A DNA stretch of 13,592 bases from Candidatus Thorarchaeota archaeon. GTDB taxonomy: Archaea > Asgardarchaeota > Thorarchaeia > Thorarchaeales > Thorarchaeaceae. Below the pieces are notes generated by a model that worked only from the letters and a program-made list of their open reading frames with translations, was not told the origin of the DNA and did not search any database. This document shows positions 1 through 6,373 of this stretch, piece after piece; within the stretch, counting starts at the first letter, position 1, and every line of letters begins with the position of its first letter. The DNA is taken from contig DAOWDY010000032.1 in the NCBI GenBank assembly GCA_030638785.1, forward strand, positions 1 through 13,592, read 5' to 3'. A program made the position numbers and the translations under genes.

Positions 1-1
1 T

Positions 2-61
2 CGAGATACAATGCAACGCTTAGGCGAGCTCTTCTATGGTGAGAGCAAGATGAAGAAGTAA
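2..61 (+). CDS. C-terminal end of an unidentified protein (partial)
   Basis: An open frame enters from the left edge and ends at a TAA at 59-61, giving 19 residues that end in GESKMKK. The composition (RDTMQRLGELFYG, then a lysine-rich end) looks like a genuine protein C-terminus, and its stop lies 5 bp from the stop of the convergent gene that follows. Too little is present to assign a family. The call rests on the open frame and the tidy convergent spacing. Confidence 0.45.
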   Translation, partial: RDTMQRLGELFYGESKMKK

Positions 62-66
62 GTCAT

Positions 67-300
67 TCATGATGCCTTTTCAAGCACGAATCCCCTATTT
101 CGGGATGTGGATTGATAACTCACTAGTTTCCAACCACTCTTTGACATTACATTCAATGCGGCTAATGCCTTCTTCATATCTATGCCATGGTTCTCAGTTG
201 AAATTTCAAGAAAGACTCGTCTGTCCACTATAATTGCTGGGTCAACCTTTCCTGCTATGACATCACGGTCTTTCAAAACCAATTCCGTTCGTTCTTTCAT
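67..300 (-). CDS. Small protein with a DUF4177-like C-terminus
   Basis: This is a 77-residue soluble protein of unknown function without a signal peptide or membrane segment. The C-terminal half (ALNVMSKSGWKLVSYQ, then a variable loop and RGFVLEK) resembles the DUF4177 pattern, in which a helix ends in 'GW-x-LV' followed by strands. That is a motif impression only. The ATG at 300 is preferred over a TTG three codons upstream, because a TATA-like element at 327-335 lies about 31 bp before it, which predicts a very short leader. The gene converges with the partial gene at the left edge. The TATA element falls inside a decayed reading frame on the other strand, so the promoter is probably in non-coding DNA. 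Confidence 0.6.
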   Translation of the reverse strand: MKERTELVLKDRDVIAGKVDPAIIVDRRVFLEISTENHGIDMKKALAALNVMSKSGWKLVSYQSTSRNRGFVLEKAS

Positions 301-320
301 GGAGTGCAAGCCACGTATAG

Positions 321-497
321 AGTGTGGGATATACCTGCTCTAAAACGGGCTTTACAGATCACAATGGGGTCGCAACATTCGATATTGGAACGACAGACTC
401 AGGACGCTGGGAAGTTGGTGTGCGTGATGTTCAGCATCCCTGCTACAAAATAGATTCAGCCTCACTCATGATACAGTCACGTTACACTGACGTATAA
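321..497 (+). pseudogene. Remnant of an Ig-like domain of a surface protein
   Basis: An open frame of 58 codons runs from just after an in-frame TAG (318-320) to a TAA at 495-497 and has no credible start codon. The translation contains DHNGVATFDIGTTDSGRW followed by EVGVRDVQHPCYKIDS. This closely matches the pattern 'TD-NGVATF ... SGTW-V-V-DV-H--Y-YD' found at the end of Ig-like/Big-type repeats in archaeal secreted proteases and surface proteins, from memory of that family. The likely explanation is the 3' remnant of a larger secreted-protein gene whose upstream part has been lost or replaced by the small - strand gene. A frameshifted live gene is less likely because no compatible upstream coding sequence is seen. 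Confidence 0.5.
327..335 (-). promoter_or_regulatory. TATA-like element for the 77-residue gene
   Basis: Read on the - strand this is GGTATATCC. Its centre is about 31 bp upstream of the ATG at 300, so transcription would start a few bases before the start codon. No ribosome binding site is needed for such a short leader and none is obvious. Confidence 0.4.
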
Positions 498-535
498 GAC
501 CGATTCACCATCTCGGCGTTCTGGGTAACCCCTAC

Positions 536-1411
536 TTAGAGGCCAAGAATCTCTGATATTGGATCTAAAGAGACCCTGTTTAATTCGAATCCAAGCTGCT
601 CTCTATCCAGACCCATCGCAGCACCTAACACCTGAGTGACAAAGAGGGCTGGAAGCTCTAGTGACTTGCCTTCATCATCTTTCAGACCAAGTACTTGAAC
701 ATCGAACTGAGTATGACAGGCGGGACAGTTGGTCACAACACAGTTTGCACCAGCATCCCTCGCATCTTGATTCTTCTCTCGGATTATCTCAGTGGCTACA
801 TCTTCGCTTGCAATGAGCAGAGGAGAACCGCAACATCTTAGCTTGTAGTTCCACGGGATACTCTGTGCACCTGTCAGCTCGAGGAGTTCATCCACCTTTC
901 GAGGAAGTTCAGGGTCATCAAATCCTGCAACTTTTGATGGGCGGAGTAAGTGACATCCCGGATGGAAAGCAATCTTCAACCCATCTAGAGGAGTTACAAT
1001 CTTCTCCTTAATCTCGTCCTTCATTTCATAGAGGACTTCAACGAAGTGCCGTACTCGTGACTTGCCTTTGTACTCTAATCCAACCTCTGCAAGAATCTTG
1101 TTCACCTGCGTCCGATGTTCTTCACTATCATGCAGGATATGATCAGTATCCTTCAGTGATCCAAAGCAACCATTACAGGGTGTCACAATATCATGGCCAC
1201 GACTCTCAGCAAGAGCGATGTTTCGTCCAGACATGGATAACCAGCTGGTCTCATCTATTGACTTCAAGACAACTGTTCCACAACAGGACGCACCATCAAA
1301 GTCAATGAGCTCAATGCCAAGTTCTTTTGAAACAAGACGCATTGATGACTCGTAGTTGTTGAATCGATTTGGAATTGCACATCCTAGGAATACTTCGTAT
1401 GACTGTGTCAT
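536..1411 (-). CDS. hdrB: HdrB-like subunit of heterodisulfide reductase, divergent CCG type
   Basis: A 291-residue protein with two CCG domains. The Cys sets expected to hold two non-cubane [4Fe-4S] clusters are present: C11, C43-C44, C79, C82 and C153, C193-C194, C229, C232. In known HdrB these clusters reduce the CoM-S-S-CoB disulfide. The protein is soluble and near the usual family length of about 290-300 residues. It differs from classical HdrB, and from the two other copies here, in having SCCGTVV instead of SCCPAPGV in the first motif and CCGSPLL instead of CCGAGGG in the second. The physiological substrate may therefore differ. It is the last gene of the hdrA-hdrC-hdrB operon: its ATG directly abuts the hdrC stop codon, so translation is probably coupled. 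No clear terminator follows. Confidence 0.9.
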   Translation of the reverse strand: MTQSYEVFLGCAIPNRFNNYESSMRLVSKELGIELIDFDGASCCGTVVLKSIDETSWLSMSGRNIALAESRGHDIVTPCNGCFGSLKDTDHILHDSEEHRTQVNKILAEVGLEYKGKSRVRHFVEVLYEMKDEIKEKIVTPLDGLKIAFHPGCHLLRPSKVAGFDDPELPRKVDELLELTGAQSIPWNYKLRCCGSPLLIASEDVATEIIREKNQDARDAGANCVVTNCPACHTQFDVQVLGLKDDEGKSLELPALFVTQVLGAAMGLDREQLGFELNRVSLDPISEILGL

Positions 1412-1930
1412 CTACTCGTCCTCCTTCAGTTTCATAAGTCCAGTCTTGTCCAAGATCTTCTTTGTGTCTTCGACATTAAATTCAGGAACATCCCCAAGTT
1501 CCATGTCTTCACGCTCCCAGTCTGTTGGCGCATAGAGGCGGCCGGTATCATAGAGACCCTGCCTAGCAGTAACATATCCTTGAGGGCTCTTGCCCTTGGT
1601 AAAGGCGATGTTCTTGAGACCAAAGAGGATGTCAGTGATATCAATCCCCTGTGGACAACGCTCCTGACAGGTGTAACAAGTTGTGCATAACCAGACCATA
1701 TCAGTATCCAAGACCTCTTTCATTCCGAAGAGAAGCATTCTCATGACCTCGTGGATCTGAATGTTCACTTTGTCGCTAACTGGACATCCCGCACTGCACT
1801 TGGCACATTGGAAACAGGCAGTTAAGTCCTGACCCCCAATCAATTCCGAGGTCTGTTTTGTAAACTCAGAATCAAAGGTTTCGAACTTCTTTCCTTCAAA
1901 TGATTTGAAATCGCCCCACGTATCTGCCAT
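1412..1930 (-). CDS. hdrC: HdrC, ferredoxin-like subunit of heterodisulfide reductase
   Basis: A 172-residue soluble iron-sulfur protein with two classic 4Fe-4S motifs, C39-C42-C45-C49 (CFQCAKCSAGCP) and C82-C85-C88-C92 (CTTCYTCQERCP). In HdrABC complexes HdrC passes electrons from HdrA to HdrB. The N-terminal 35 residues and the C-terminal segment after residue 115 are the usual helical parts of the family. The ATG lies 3 bp after the hdrA-mvhD stop, with a purine-rich AAGGGGG inside the end of hdrA that can serve as ribosome binding site. It is the middle gene of the operon and has the least similar N-terminus of the three HdrC copies in the window. Confidence 0.93.
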   Translation of the reverse strand: MADTWGDFKSFEGKKFETFDSEFTKQTSELIGGQDLTACFQCAKCSAGCPVSDKVNIQIHEVMRMLLFGMKEVLDTDMVWLCTTCYTCQERCPQGIDITDILFGLKNIAFTKGKSPQGYVTARQGLYDTGRLYAPTDWEREDMELGDVPEFNVEDTKKILDKTGLMKLKEDE

Positions 1931-1933
1931 TTC

Positions 1934-4900
1934 TTAGCGCCCCCTTGGTCTTAATGGACTGGGTCCAAGTTTCTCTGCTAACTCAGAGAATTCCTTCACT
2001 TTCTCGGCCCAGATTGGCCCCTCGCTGGCACTAATCTGAGTGAATTGTAGTCTATCGGATTCTAGTCCTGCCTTCTCTACAATCTTCTTCGCAATGGCGA
2101 ATCTGCGTTCAAAGGAAACATTTCCATCAACATAGTGACAATCACCAAAGTGACAGCCTGAGATCCACACCATGTCTGCACCTAGCCTGAATGCCTCAAG
2201 GATATGGGTGACGCTCACACGACCAGTGCACATGACACGGATGTCACGGACAGTAGTTGGTTGCTGTAAGCGAGAAACTCCAGCAGAGTCGGCACCGGCA
2301 TATGTACACCAGTTGCAGATTATAGTCAGAATCCTAGACTCATTTGCAGGCATGTCCTGTAATCCAGCACGAATCTGTGAGATGATCTGATCATCAGTAA
2401 AGTGCTTCATTGTGATTGCACCAGCTGGACAACCGGCAGCACACTTTCCACAGCCCTGACAGAGAACAGGGTTGCTCACTGCATAGTCGTGACCACCATC
2501 TCCGGGGACCACTTCTATTGCATTATACACACAGTTGATCTCACAGGTACCACAACCCACACAAATCTCTGGATCAACAACGGATACAATTGCCTCAGCC
2601 TTCCTAATACCTCTAATGAGTGGAACTAATGCACGTGAGGCTGCTGCCTGACCCTGAGCTATCGATTCTTCGATACTCTTCGGTGCAGTAGCAGCTCCCG
2701 CTACATAAACACCATCCGTCTGGAAGTCTACAGGTCGGAGCTTTGGATGTGCCTCCATGAAGAACCCAGAAAGGTTCAGTGGGACCTTGAATAGCTCAGA
2801 GAGCGCTTTGTTCTCACGCGGGACCATTGCAGTCGCTAGTACTGCATGATCAACATCTATCTTCAACTCAGCTCCAAGAACTTGGTCCTTGACATTAATC
2901 GTGATGGCCTTGTCTTTGCCTTTCTTCACGACAGGGGGCGAGTCCTTGTCGAATCGAACAAAAACAACACCCTTCTTTCGGGCCTCACGATACTTATCTT
3001 CCGCATCGTAGAATACTCTGAGGTCTCGATAGAAGTGGAATACACGGGAATTGGGATATTTCTCTAGCAGTTCCAAAGAATGCTCAAGCGCAACCATACA
3101 ACAAATACCAGAACACCATGTCCTAGAACCTTCGAGAGATTCATCCTCTCGAGACCCTGCGCAATGAATCATTGCAAAAGTTTCGCCATCCTTGATGCCT
3201 TCTCCTGAGTCAACTCGTTCATTGAACTCTGGGACTGTCATGACTTCAGGGATTTTATCTAGCCCATAGAGACCCTTCTCTGCAAGTGCCTCTGCACCCG
3301 TAGCGATTACAACAACACCAACCTTGACGGTTTCCTCTTCCTTTCCGGTCTTGATGACCACATCAAAATCACCAATGGAGCCCATGGACTCGATAATCTT
3401 TGAGTTCAGTCGAAGGTCTATATTCGGGTTCTTCTCTATTCGTTCTGCGTATTCAGCTACTATTTCCGCAGCAGGACGATGGTCAAAATTCACCGTCTTC
3501 AGCTCGTTCAGAAAGCCGCCTACTTTGTCTTCACGCTCAATGAGGAAGACCTTGAATCCTTTATTGGCAATAACATCAGCAGCCGCCATGCCAGCTACTC
3601 CGGCACCGACCACAACTGCTAGTGGTTCAACTTGGGTCACAGCTTCTTCCTGTGGCTCAAGCAGCTTTGCTCTGGCTACAGACATTCGTACAAGATCCAT
3701 TGCTTTTGCAGTTGCTTCATCCTTTTCTGCTTGATGTACCCAAGAGCAATGTTCACGAATGTTAGCAAATTCGAAGAGGTACTTGTTAAGGCCTGCTTCT
3801 TCGATAGTGGCTCTAAAGAGTGGCTCGTGTGTACGGGGTGTACAAGCTGACACTACAACACGGTTGAGGTTGTGTTCTTTGATAGCATCTTTGATGACTA
3901 CTTGTGCATCTGATGAGCATGAGTAGAGTAGATTTTCTGAATATACAACATTGGGGAGAGTACTAGCATACTCGGTTACTTCTGCGACATCAACAGTACC
4001 AGCAATATTGATTCCACACGAACAGATTATCACACCAATTCTAGGCTCTGCAGCAATCAACTCTAAGTCGGATTCAGTAAGGGCTTCAGTTTCCTCTCCC
4101 TTCGGGATAGTAATATCCATTGCCGCAAGTGCTGCAGCAGCACTTCCCTGTGCAACGGAGTCAGGAATGTCCTTGGGCATATGAGCCGAACCACAGAGAT
4201 GAATGCCAGGAACGTTAGTGGTTGACATCACTAGGGCATCGTTCTCTGAGTCTACAAAACCATACTGATCTGTCTTGATTCCCAAGTTATTGAATAGGTC
4301 CCCCTGTTTAGTTGGGACCATTGCAGGGCTCAGAACAACGAGATTATACCGGTCATCAAGAACCTCATGTCCTTTCGCGTCACTGTGACGAACAATAAGG
4401 TCACCAGTGGTTGGATCCTCCCAGATCTCGCTTGGGAGACCTTTGACATAATTGATTTCGTACTCGGTTTCACCCCTGACGAGAAACTCCTCGAATCCCT
4501 TTCCAAAGACACGCATGTCGTTGTAGAGGATATCAATGTGTACCTCAGGAGTGTGTTCTTTTGTGATGATTGCCTCTTTTGTAGCATAGGTACAACATAT
4601 CTTTGAACAGTAAGCACAATGGTTGACATCTCTAGAACCAACACATTGAATGAACGCGATCCTGTGGGGTTCTCGTCCATCAGACGGTCTCATAACAATA
4701 CCACCTGTAGGACCACTTGCGGACACCATCCGCTCATACTCAAGACCTGTCACTACATTTGGATATCGTCCATATCCGTATTCAGGAACAGTAGAAGGAT
4801 CGAGCAGCTCGTATCCAGTTGCAATGATGACAGATCCTGCATTGACCATGAGGGTTTCATCTGCAATATCAAAATGAATGGCGTCAGCTTTGCATGTGTT

Positions 4901-5386
4901 CTTGCACATCATACATTCAATACAGTTCTCCATGTCAATCGTGGCGATATTGGGCACAGCCTGAGGGAATGGAATGTATGAAGACTTTCGCATCTTGAGT
5001 CCTTGATCATACTCGTTTGGTATCTCTATGGGGCAGACACGCTCGCAATCACCACAACCTGTACACTTCTCAGCATCGACTCTTCGTGTCCGTTTCAAAA
5101 TCTGGACTGTAAAATCGCCTTGTTTCCCAGTAATCTCCTGGACCTCTGAATACGCCAGTATCTCAATGTTAGGATGGCGTGAGCAATCTACCATCCATGG
5201 ACCTTGGATACACATCGAACAGTCCAAAGTGGGAAAGGTCTTGTCTAGTTGGGACATGTGTCCTCCAATAGAGGGTAGTTTCTCAACTAAAAATACCTGA
5301 GCGCCCATTTCAGCTAGGTCTAGTGCAGCGCGCATTCCTGCAATTCCTGCACCAATAATCACGACCGGCTTATTTGCCTCTGCCAT
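1934..5386 (-). CDS. hdrA: Double-module HdrA fused to MvhD (electron-bifurcating flavoprotein)
   Basis: A 1150-residue fusion; ordinary HdrA is roughly 650. Residues 1-430 form an HdrA-type flavin module: dinucleotide motif GAGIAG (12-17), FPTLDCSMC (51-59), two 4Fe-4S motifs (C108-C118, C155-C165) and a Cys-rich CAYCSKICC (257-265). Residues 449-575 match the HdrA N-terminal cluster domain (CSCG at 455-458, C490, C515, C547). Residues 588-925 are a second flavin module (GAGVAG 594-599, CSGICC 758-763). Two ferredoxin clusters follow (C942-C952, C976-C986). Residues about 1018-1150 are an MvhD domain with C1024, C1027, C1053, C1078 and C1083 for a [2Fe-2S] cluster. HdrA bifurcates electrons at FAD, and MvhD links it to a hydrogenase or another donor. 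The fusion fixes that donor arm to HdrA. A GGAGAG (5396-5401) lies 9 bp before the ATG. This is the first gene of the hdrA-hdrC-hdrB operon. Confidence 0.93.
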   Translation of the reverse strand: MAEANKPVVIIGAGIAGMRAALDLAEMGAQVFLVEKLPSIGGHMSQLDKTFPTLDCSMCIQGPWMVDCSRHPNIEILAYSEVQEITGKQGDFTVQILKRTRRVDAEKCTGCGDCERVCPIEIPNEYDQGLKMRKSSYIPFPQAVPNIATIDMENCIECMMCKNTCKADAIHFDIADETLMVNAGSVIIATGYELLDPSTVPEYGYGRYPNVVTGLEYERMVSASGPTGGIVMRPSDGREPHRIAFIQCVGSRDVNHCAYCSKICCTYATKEAIITKEHTPEVHIDILYNDMRVFGKGFEEFLVRGETEYEINYVKGLPSEIWEDPTTGDLIVRHSDAKGHEVLDDRYNLVVLSPAMVPTKQGDLFNNLGIKTDQYGFVDSENDALVMSTTNVPGIHLCGSAHMPKDIPDSVAQGSAAAALAAMDITIPKGEETEALTESDLELIAAEPRIGVIICSCGINIAGTVDVAEVTEYASTLPNVVYSENLLYSCSSDAQVVIKDAIKEHNLNRVVVSACTPRTHEPLFRATIEEAGLNKYLFEFANIREHCSWVHQAEKDEATAKAMDLVRMSVARAKLLEPQEEAVTQVEPLAVVVGAGVAGMAAADVIANKGFKVFLIEREDKVGGFLNELKTVNFDHRPAAEIVAEYAERIEKNPNIDLRLNSKIIESMGSIGDFDVVIKTGKEEETVKVGVVVIATGAEALAEKGLYGLDKIPEVMTVPEFNERVDSGEGIKDGETFAMIHCAGSREDESLEGSRTWCSGICCMVALEHSLELLEKYPNSRVFHFYRDLRVFYDAEDKYREARKKGVVFVRFDKDSPPVVKKGKDKAITINVKDQVLGAELKIDVDHAVLATAMVPRENKALSELFKVPLNLSGFFMEAHPKLRPVDFQTDGVYVAGAATAPKSIEESIAQGQAAASRALVPLIRGIRKAEAIVSVVDPEICVGCGTCEINCVYNAIEVVPGDGGHDYAVSNPVLCQGCGKCAAGCPAGAITMKHFTDDQIISQIRAGLQDMPANESRILTIICNWCTYAGADSAGVSRLQQPTTVRDIRVMCTGRVSVTHILEAFRLGADMVWISGCHFGDCHYVDGNVSFERRFAIAKKIVEKAGLESDRLQFTQISASEGPIWAEKVKEFSELAEKLGPSPLRPRGR

Positions 5387-5432
5387 TCCTGAGTTCTCTC
5401 CACTGGTGATGGCTGGGGCAATTTGATTTGCA

Positions 5433-5440
5433 TGATAAAA
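5433..5440 (-). promoter_or_regulatory. Probable TATA box of the hdrA-mvhD operon
   Basis: On the - strand this reads TTTTATCA. Its centre is about 50 bp upstream of the hdrA ATG, placing the start of transcription near 5411 with a leader of about 25 bases that contains the GGAGAG ribosome binding site. The element is imperfect, so the assignment is moderate. Confidence 0.4.
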
Positions 5441-5450
5441 TGTTTGCCCT

Positions 5451-5516
5451 GCAACAAATCAATTGTCAATAAATGGTAAACAATGTTAAGTAACTGCTTG
5501 CTTCAATTGTTGTTAC
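5451..5516. repeat. Imperfect inverted repeat upstream of the hdrA promoter
   Basis: The left arm at 5451-5465 (GCAACAAATCAATTG) and the right arm at 5504-5516 (CAATTGTTGTTAC) are inverted copies with a 2-base insertion and one mismatch, separated by 38 bases. They lie just upstream of the probable hdrA TATA box, where an activator or repressor could bind. The DNA is AT-rich, so chance cannot be excluded. Confidence 0.3.
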
Positions 5517-5540
5517 GGAAGAGCTCCATGTAATGTGTAT

Positions 5541-5654
5541 CTATATACGCCCCATTGATGAATGCCTTTCTGTGGGCAGTATCATAATCCAGAGTATGGT
5601 TATTGACAAACCAACGAATATCATCCAGACTGATGTAACTTTTTCAATCTTCAT
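5541..5654 (-). CDS. Leaderless 37-residue single-pass membrane protein
   Basis: A short frame starting with ATG at 5654 and ending with TAG at 5541-5543. After the charged start MKIEKVTSVW comes a hydrophobic segment, about residues 9-26 (rich in I, L, V, W, M), then PTERHSSMGRI, so a single membrane helix with a short polar tail is predicted. A TATA box on the same strand (5675-5683) is centred about 26 bp upstream of the ATG, the position expected for a leaderless archaeal mRNA. Promoter geometry plus a clean membrane helix make this more than a random frame. The function is unknown. It ends 154 bp before hdrA on the same strand, so read-through into hdrA is possible but hdrA appears to have its own promoter. 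Confidence 0.55.
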   Translation of the reverse strand: MKIEKVTSVWMIFVGLSITILWIMILPTERHSSMGRI

Positions 5655-5674
5655 GATTTCTAAAATCAGTCAGA

Positions 5675-5683
5675 TATTTTATA
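5675..5683 (-). promoter_or_regulatory. TATA box of the 37-residue membrane protein
   Basis: On the - strand this is TATAAAATA, a strong archaeal TATA box. The distance of about 26 bp from its centre to the ATG at 5654 predicts transcription starting at or next to the start codon. Confidence 0.5.
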
Positions 5684-5740
5684 GGTTGAAAGTTCTGCGC
5701 CAAAACTACTATCTGTCATTTCTGTATAGAAACAATTCTC

Positions 5741-5770
5741 AAAAAAAACAAAGAAGGGGATGAACCCCTT
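5741..5770 (-). terminator. Hairpin plus U-rich terminator of the 64-residue zinc protein gene
   Basis: On the - strand a 6-bp hairpin (AAGGGG, loop TTCAT, CCCCTT; 5754-5770) overlaps the stop codon of the small zinc protein and is followed by CTTTGTTTTTTTTG. Archaeal RNA polymerase stops at such U-runs, so this should end a monocistronic transcript. Confidence 0.65.
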
Positions 5771-5963
5771 ACTCCTTAGCTCTGCGTGTCTGCCAGCAGC
5801 GCTTGCAGACACCAGGGGCGGGCATGGTGTTGCCATTTACCCAACCCTTGCAGTGGGGTGCGATGTTTACGGTGCAGCGCTCCTTCCTGTGAGGGTACTG
5901 AGCTCCAACAACGTCACGCACACGGATTTTCTTAAGGCCTCCACGGCCTTTCTTGTGTGGCAA
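5769..5963 (-). CDS. Small basic zinc-binding protein, family not recognised
   Basis: A 64-residue, strongly basic protein. The N-terminus (PHKKGRGGLKKIRVRD) is lysine/arginine-rich. Four cysteines at residues about 30, 38, 53 and 56 (with His37 beside the second and a CKRC pair near the end) could form a zinc site. Size, charge and zinc site resemble small archaeal ribosomal or RNA-binding proteins, but I do not recognise the family. The start is a TTG at 5963: an in-frame TAA lies four codons upstream, and an AGG 12 bases before the TTG can act as ribosome binding site. It has its own TATA box (6078-6086), a leader of about 90 bases with a predicted stem, and a U-rich terminator at its stop codon, all typical of a well-expressed single gene. 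Confidence 0.7.
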   Translation of the reverse strand: MPHKKGRGGLKKIRVRDVVGAQYPHRKERCTVNIAPHCKGWVNGNTMPAPGVCKRCWQTRRAKE

Positions 5964-5975
5964 TATTTTTACTTA

Positions 5976-6015
5976 CCTGGCCACGTGCCCCTATGGGCGC
6001 GGGACCTAGCCAAGG
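5976..6015 (-). promoter_or_regulatory. GC-rich stem in the leader of the zinc protein gene
   Basis: Two nested stems are predicted. An outer one pairs 5976-5981 with 6009-6015 (one bulged base). An inner one pairs 5984-5990 with 5995-6001 around the loop 5991-5994; it has one mismatch on the - strand transcript, or a G-U pair if read on the + strand. The outer stem covers the AGG that is the only likely ribosome binding site of the downstream gene, so folding could block translation. The block stands out as GC-rich in AT-rich surroundings. The fold was judged by eye only. Confidence 0.4.
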
Positions 6016-6077
6016 CCACACATGACTACATAGAAAGTATAGAAAGAGCGAGTCACAAACATCGTGATTTCTTGAAC

Positions 6078-6086
6078 GCATATAAA
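6078..6086 (-). promoter_or_regulatory. TATA box of the zinc protein gene
   Basis: On the - strand this is TTTATATGC. It predicts transcription from about 6056, giving a leader of about 90 bases that includes the GC-rich stem. Confidence 0.5.
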
Positions 6087-6216
6087 CATTAACACGTATT
6101 TGGTCGAAGAAAGGCCGCTCGTACACCTTGAATCGAAAGGACTGCCAATTTTTCGTCAACCAATGGCGCCAACAAGCATCTAACTTCCGCTATTTTACGA
6201 ACAAAGACTGTGGTAG

Positions 6217-6225
6217 TTATATATT
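6217..6225 (+). promoter_or_regulatory. TATA box placed for leaderless start at 6248
   Basis: TTATATATT, with its centre 27 bp before the ATG at 6248. This is a textbook archaeal spacing for transcription that begins on the start codon. It could equally drive a non-coding RNA beginning near 6248. Confidence 0.5.
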
Positions 6226-6247
6226 ACAGGCATAACACATAGATAGG

Positions 6248-6373
6248 ATGAAGGCTACTAGACTCTATACGCGCGCATATCTGACTCGAATCAGATACCG
6301 GGAGGAGGCTGCGCGACTAGACGATCTCAGCCAAGTAGAGATACGCATCAAGCCAAAGGCTCATGCGAAATAG
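6248..6373 (+). CDS. Small Arg-rich protein with a leaderless promoter (or ncRNA)
   Basis: A 41-residue frame from ATG at 6248 to TAG at 6371-6373, very basic (MKATRLYTRAYLTRIRYREE..., ending KPKAHAK). The main support is the TATA box exactly 27 bp upstream of the ATG. The DNA also contains a perfect 7-bp stem with a 6-base loop at 6278-6297, so the transcript may be a structured RNA rather than an mRNA. A weak - strand frame overlaps its last 57 bases. I do not recognise the protein. Confidence 0.4.
   Translation: MKATRLYTRAYLTRIRYREEAARLDDLSQVEIRIKPKAHAK

Noticed and set aside
3324..3734. Open frame of 136 codons on the + strand
   Set aside because: It lies wholly antisense to the second flavin module of hdrA, is Ser/Ala/Thr-rich, and has no promoter or ribosome binding site of its own.
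4330..4981. Several open frames on both strands of 75-120 codons
   Set aside because: All overlap conserved hdrA coding sequence in other frames and have unlikely compositions.
5533..5763. Open frame of 76 codons on the + strand
   Set aside because: It is antisense to the 37-residue membrane protein and the terminator at 5741-5770, and has no promoter in the right place.
5932..6159. Open frame of 75 codons on the - strand
   Set aside because: It overlaps the start of the zinc protein gene and spans its promoter and structured leader; the composition is unlike a protein.
6164..6171. Palindrome TGGCGCCA as operator
   Set aside because: Only 8 bp, not positioned at a promoter with clear logic, and compatible with chance.
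6278..6297. Possible tRNA T-arm (stem with loop CTCGAA)
   Set aside because: The loop has six bases and not seven, and no matching acceptor, D or anticodon stems are found upstream.
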